Made by a program: the position numbers and the translations under genes. This document shows positions 4,986 through 5,372 of a stretch of 5,372 nt of DNA, one piece after another. The notes beneath the pieces were generated by a model. The model saw only the letters and a list, made by a program, of their open reading frames with translations. It was not told where the DNA came from and made no database searches. Within the stretch, counting starts at the first letter, position 1, and each line of letters starts with the position of its first letter. Source of the stretch: Synergistaceae bacterium UBA5560 (GTDB taxonomy: Bacteria > Synergistota > Synergistia > Synergistales > Aminiphilaceae); the NCBI GenBank assembly GCA_002425685.1, contig DIMS01000094.1, positions 1 to 5,372 of the forward strand, in the 5' to 3' direction.

Positions 4986-5023
4986 AGAGGCGAGGCTCCT
5001 CCTCCGAGGAATGCCTCGCCTCT
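4986..5023 (-). terminator. Strong nested hairpin, probable terminator of the chemoreceptor gene
   Basis: AGAGGCGAGGC (4986-4996) and GCCTCGCCTCT (5013-5023) are perfect 11-base inverted repeats. The intervening bases add a second 5-bp stem (TCCTC with GAGGA) with a CTCC loop and a two-base bulge. On the minus strand the stem runs into TTT and, after GCGCTG, another TTT. It begins 74 bases after the stop codon of the minus-strand chemoreceptor gene. The T-tract is modest, but stem strength and position make an intrinsic terminator the best reading. Confidence 0.65.
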
Positions 5024-5097
5024 CCAAAACGGAACCTGACGGACCGCCCCGGTCGGAAGAGCCTGCGTCCTCCCCGGGGTACAGGTGAAACGGCGCC

Positions 5098-5372
5098 TCA
5101 CGCCTTTTTCCGGGGAACCCCCTTTGTGGGAAGGGCCGGGGCTCCCGTCGGCGCTGGAACGAGCCCCGACTCCGCTCCGCCCACGCTGAACTGCGACAGA
5201 AGCTTCTGGATCCGCTCCGCACCGGTCGCGGTCTCCTGGGCCTCCCTGGCCACGTTCTCCGACGCCGTGGAGGTGCTCTCCGTCGCCTGTCGGATGTTTT
5301 CGATGGTGTCCACCACGGTGAGCGTTCCCTTGGTGACCTGGTCGATGCCGGAGGCCATCTCCTGGGCGGCGG
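5098..5372 (-). CDS. Methyl-accepting chemotaxis protein, C-terminal 90 residues (runs off right edge)
   Basis: Chemoreceptors sense ligands and control the CheA kinase through CheW at the inner membrane. Only the 3' end is here, so sensor type and receptor class cannot be told. The visible part starts AAQEMASGIDQVTKGTLTVV and continues with a heptad-patterned, Ser/Thr/Ala/Glu/Gln-rich helix (DTIENIRQATESTSTASENVAREAQE split over two stretches, then TGAERIQKLLSQF), the usual final methylation-helix region of the MCP signalling domain. After QFSVGG comes a Pro/Ala/Gly-rich tail ending VPRKKA, without the NWETF-type pentapeptide that tethers CheR and CheB in some receptors. The stop is TGA at 5100-5098 and a strong hairpin follows. 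The highly conserved hairpin tip lies upstream, outside the window, so the call rests on the C-terminal helix only. Confidence 0.8.
   Translation of the reverse strand, partial: AAQEMASGIDQVTKGTLTVVDTIENIRQATESTSTASENVAREAQETATGAERIQKLLSQFSVGGAESGLVPAPTGAPALPTKGVPRKKA

Noticed and set aside
4574..5101. 175-codon minus-strand frame between the chemoreceptor and TAXI genes
   Set aside because: Crosses the terminator hairpin and the TAXI 3' end, Arg/Ser/Pro-rich, no ribosome binding site; the frame at 4710-4862 gives a better-looking peptide.

Overview
This is a GC-rich bacterial window with four well-supported protein-coding genes, plus the truncated start of a fifth at the left edge and the truncated end of a sixth-type gene (a chemoreceptor) at the right edge counted among them. 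GC at third codon positions is high and Shine-Dalgarno sites are clear. The gene set (TAXI-type TRAP solute receptor, free-standing B3/4-domain protein, SprA-related HExxH protein, methyl-accepting chemotaxis protein) would suit an anaerobic amino-acid-using bacterium of the Synergistota kind or a deltaproteobacterium. That placement is inference; no marker gene in the window settles it.

Layout, left to right. The left edge (1-313, minus strand) holds the first 104 residues of an exported, Cys-containing protein that runs into a glycine tract at the window border. A hairpin sits just upstream of its ribosome binding site. Positions 314-1210 are mostly without a convincing gene: an A/C-rich stretch, a terminator-like hairpin on the plus strand, a purine-rich stretch and one doubtful 48-residue reading frame. 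At 1211-1729 (minus) lies a short SprA-related putative metalloprotease with an HEAAH motif. Upstream of it is a 34-unit degenerate hexanucleotide array (1785-1988), then a good extended -10 promoter (2030-2057) reading into the array and the gene.

Positions 2058-2759 are a divergent intergenic region carrying two small inverted repeats and a possible weak promoter ahead of the plus-strand pair. That pair is a B3/4 (PheRS editing-domain-like) protein (2760-3473) and, 138 bp further on, an exported TAXI-family TRAP solute-binding protein (3612-4640). No TRAP membrane subunit is present in the window. The last 730 bp contain a doubtful 50-residue minus-strand ORF (4710-4862), two hairpins, and a strong nested hairpin (4986-5023) that looks like the terminator of a chemoreceptor gene whose last 90 residues occupy 5098-5372 (minus).

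There is little sign that these genes act together: they look like independent housekeeping, transport or sensing units. The least ordinary element is the perfectly phased hexamer array between the promoter and the start codon of the SprA-related gene. No CRISPR, transposase, tRNA, rRNA or phage gene was seen.
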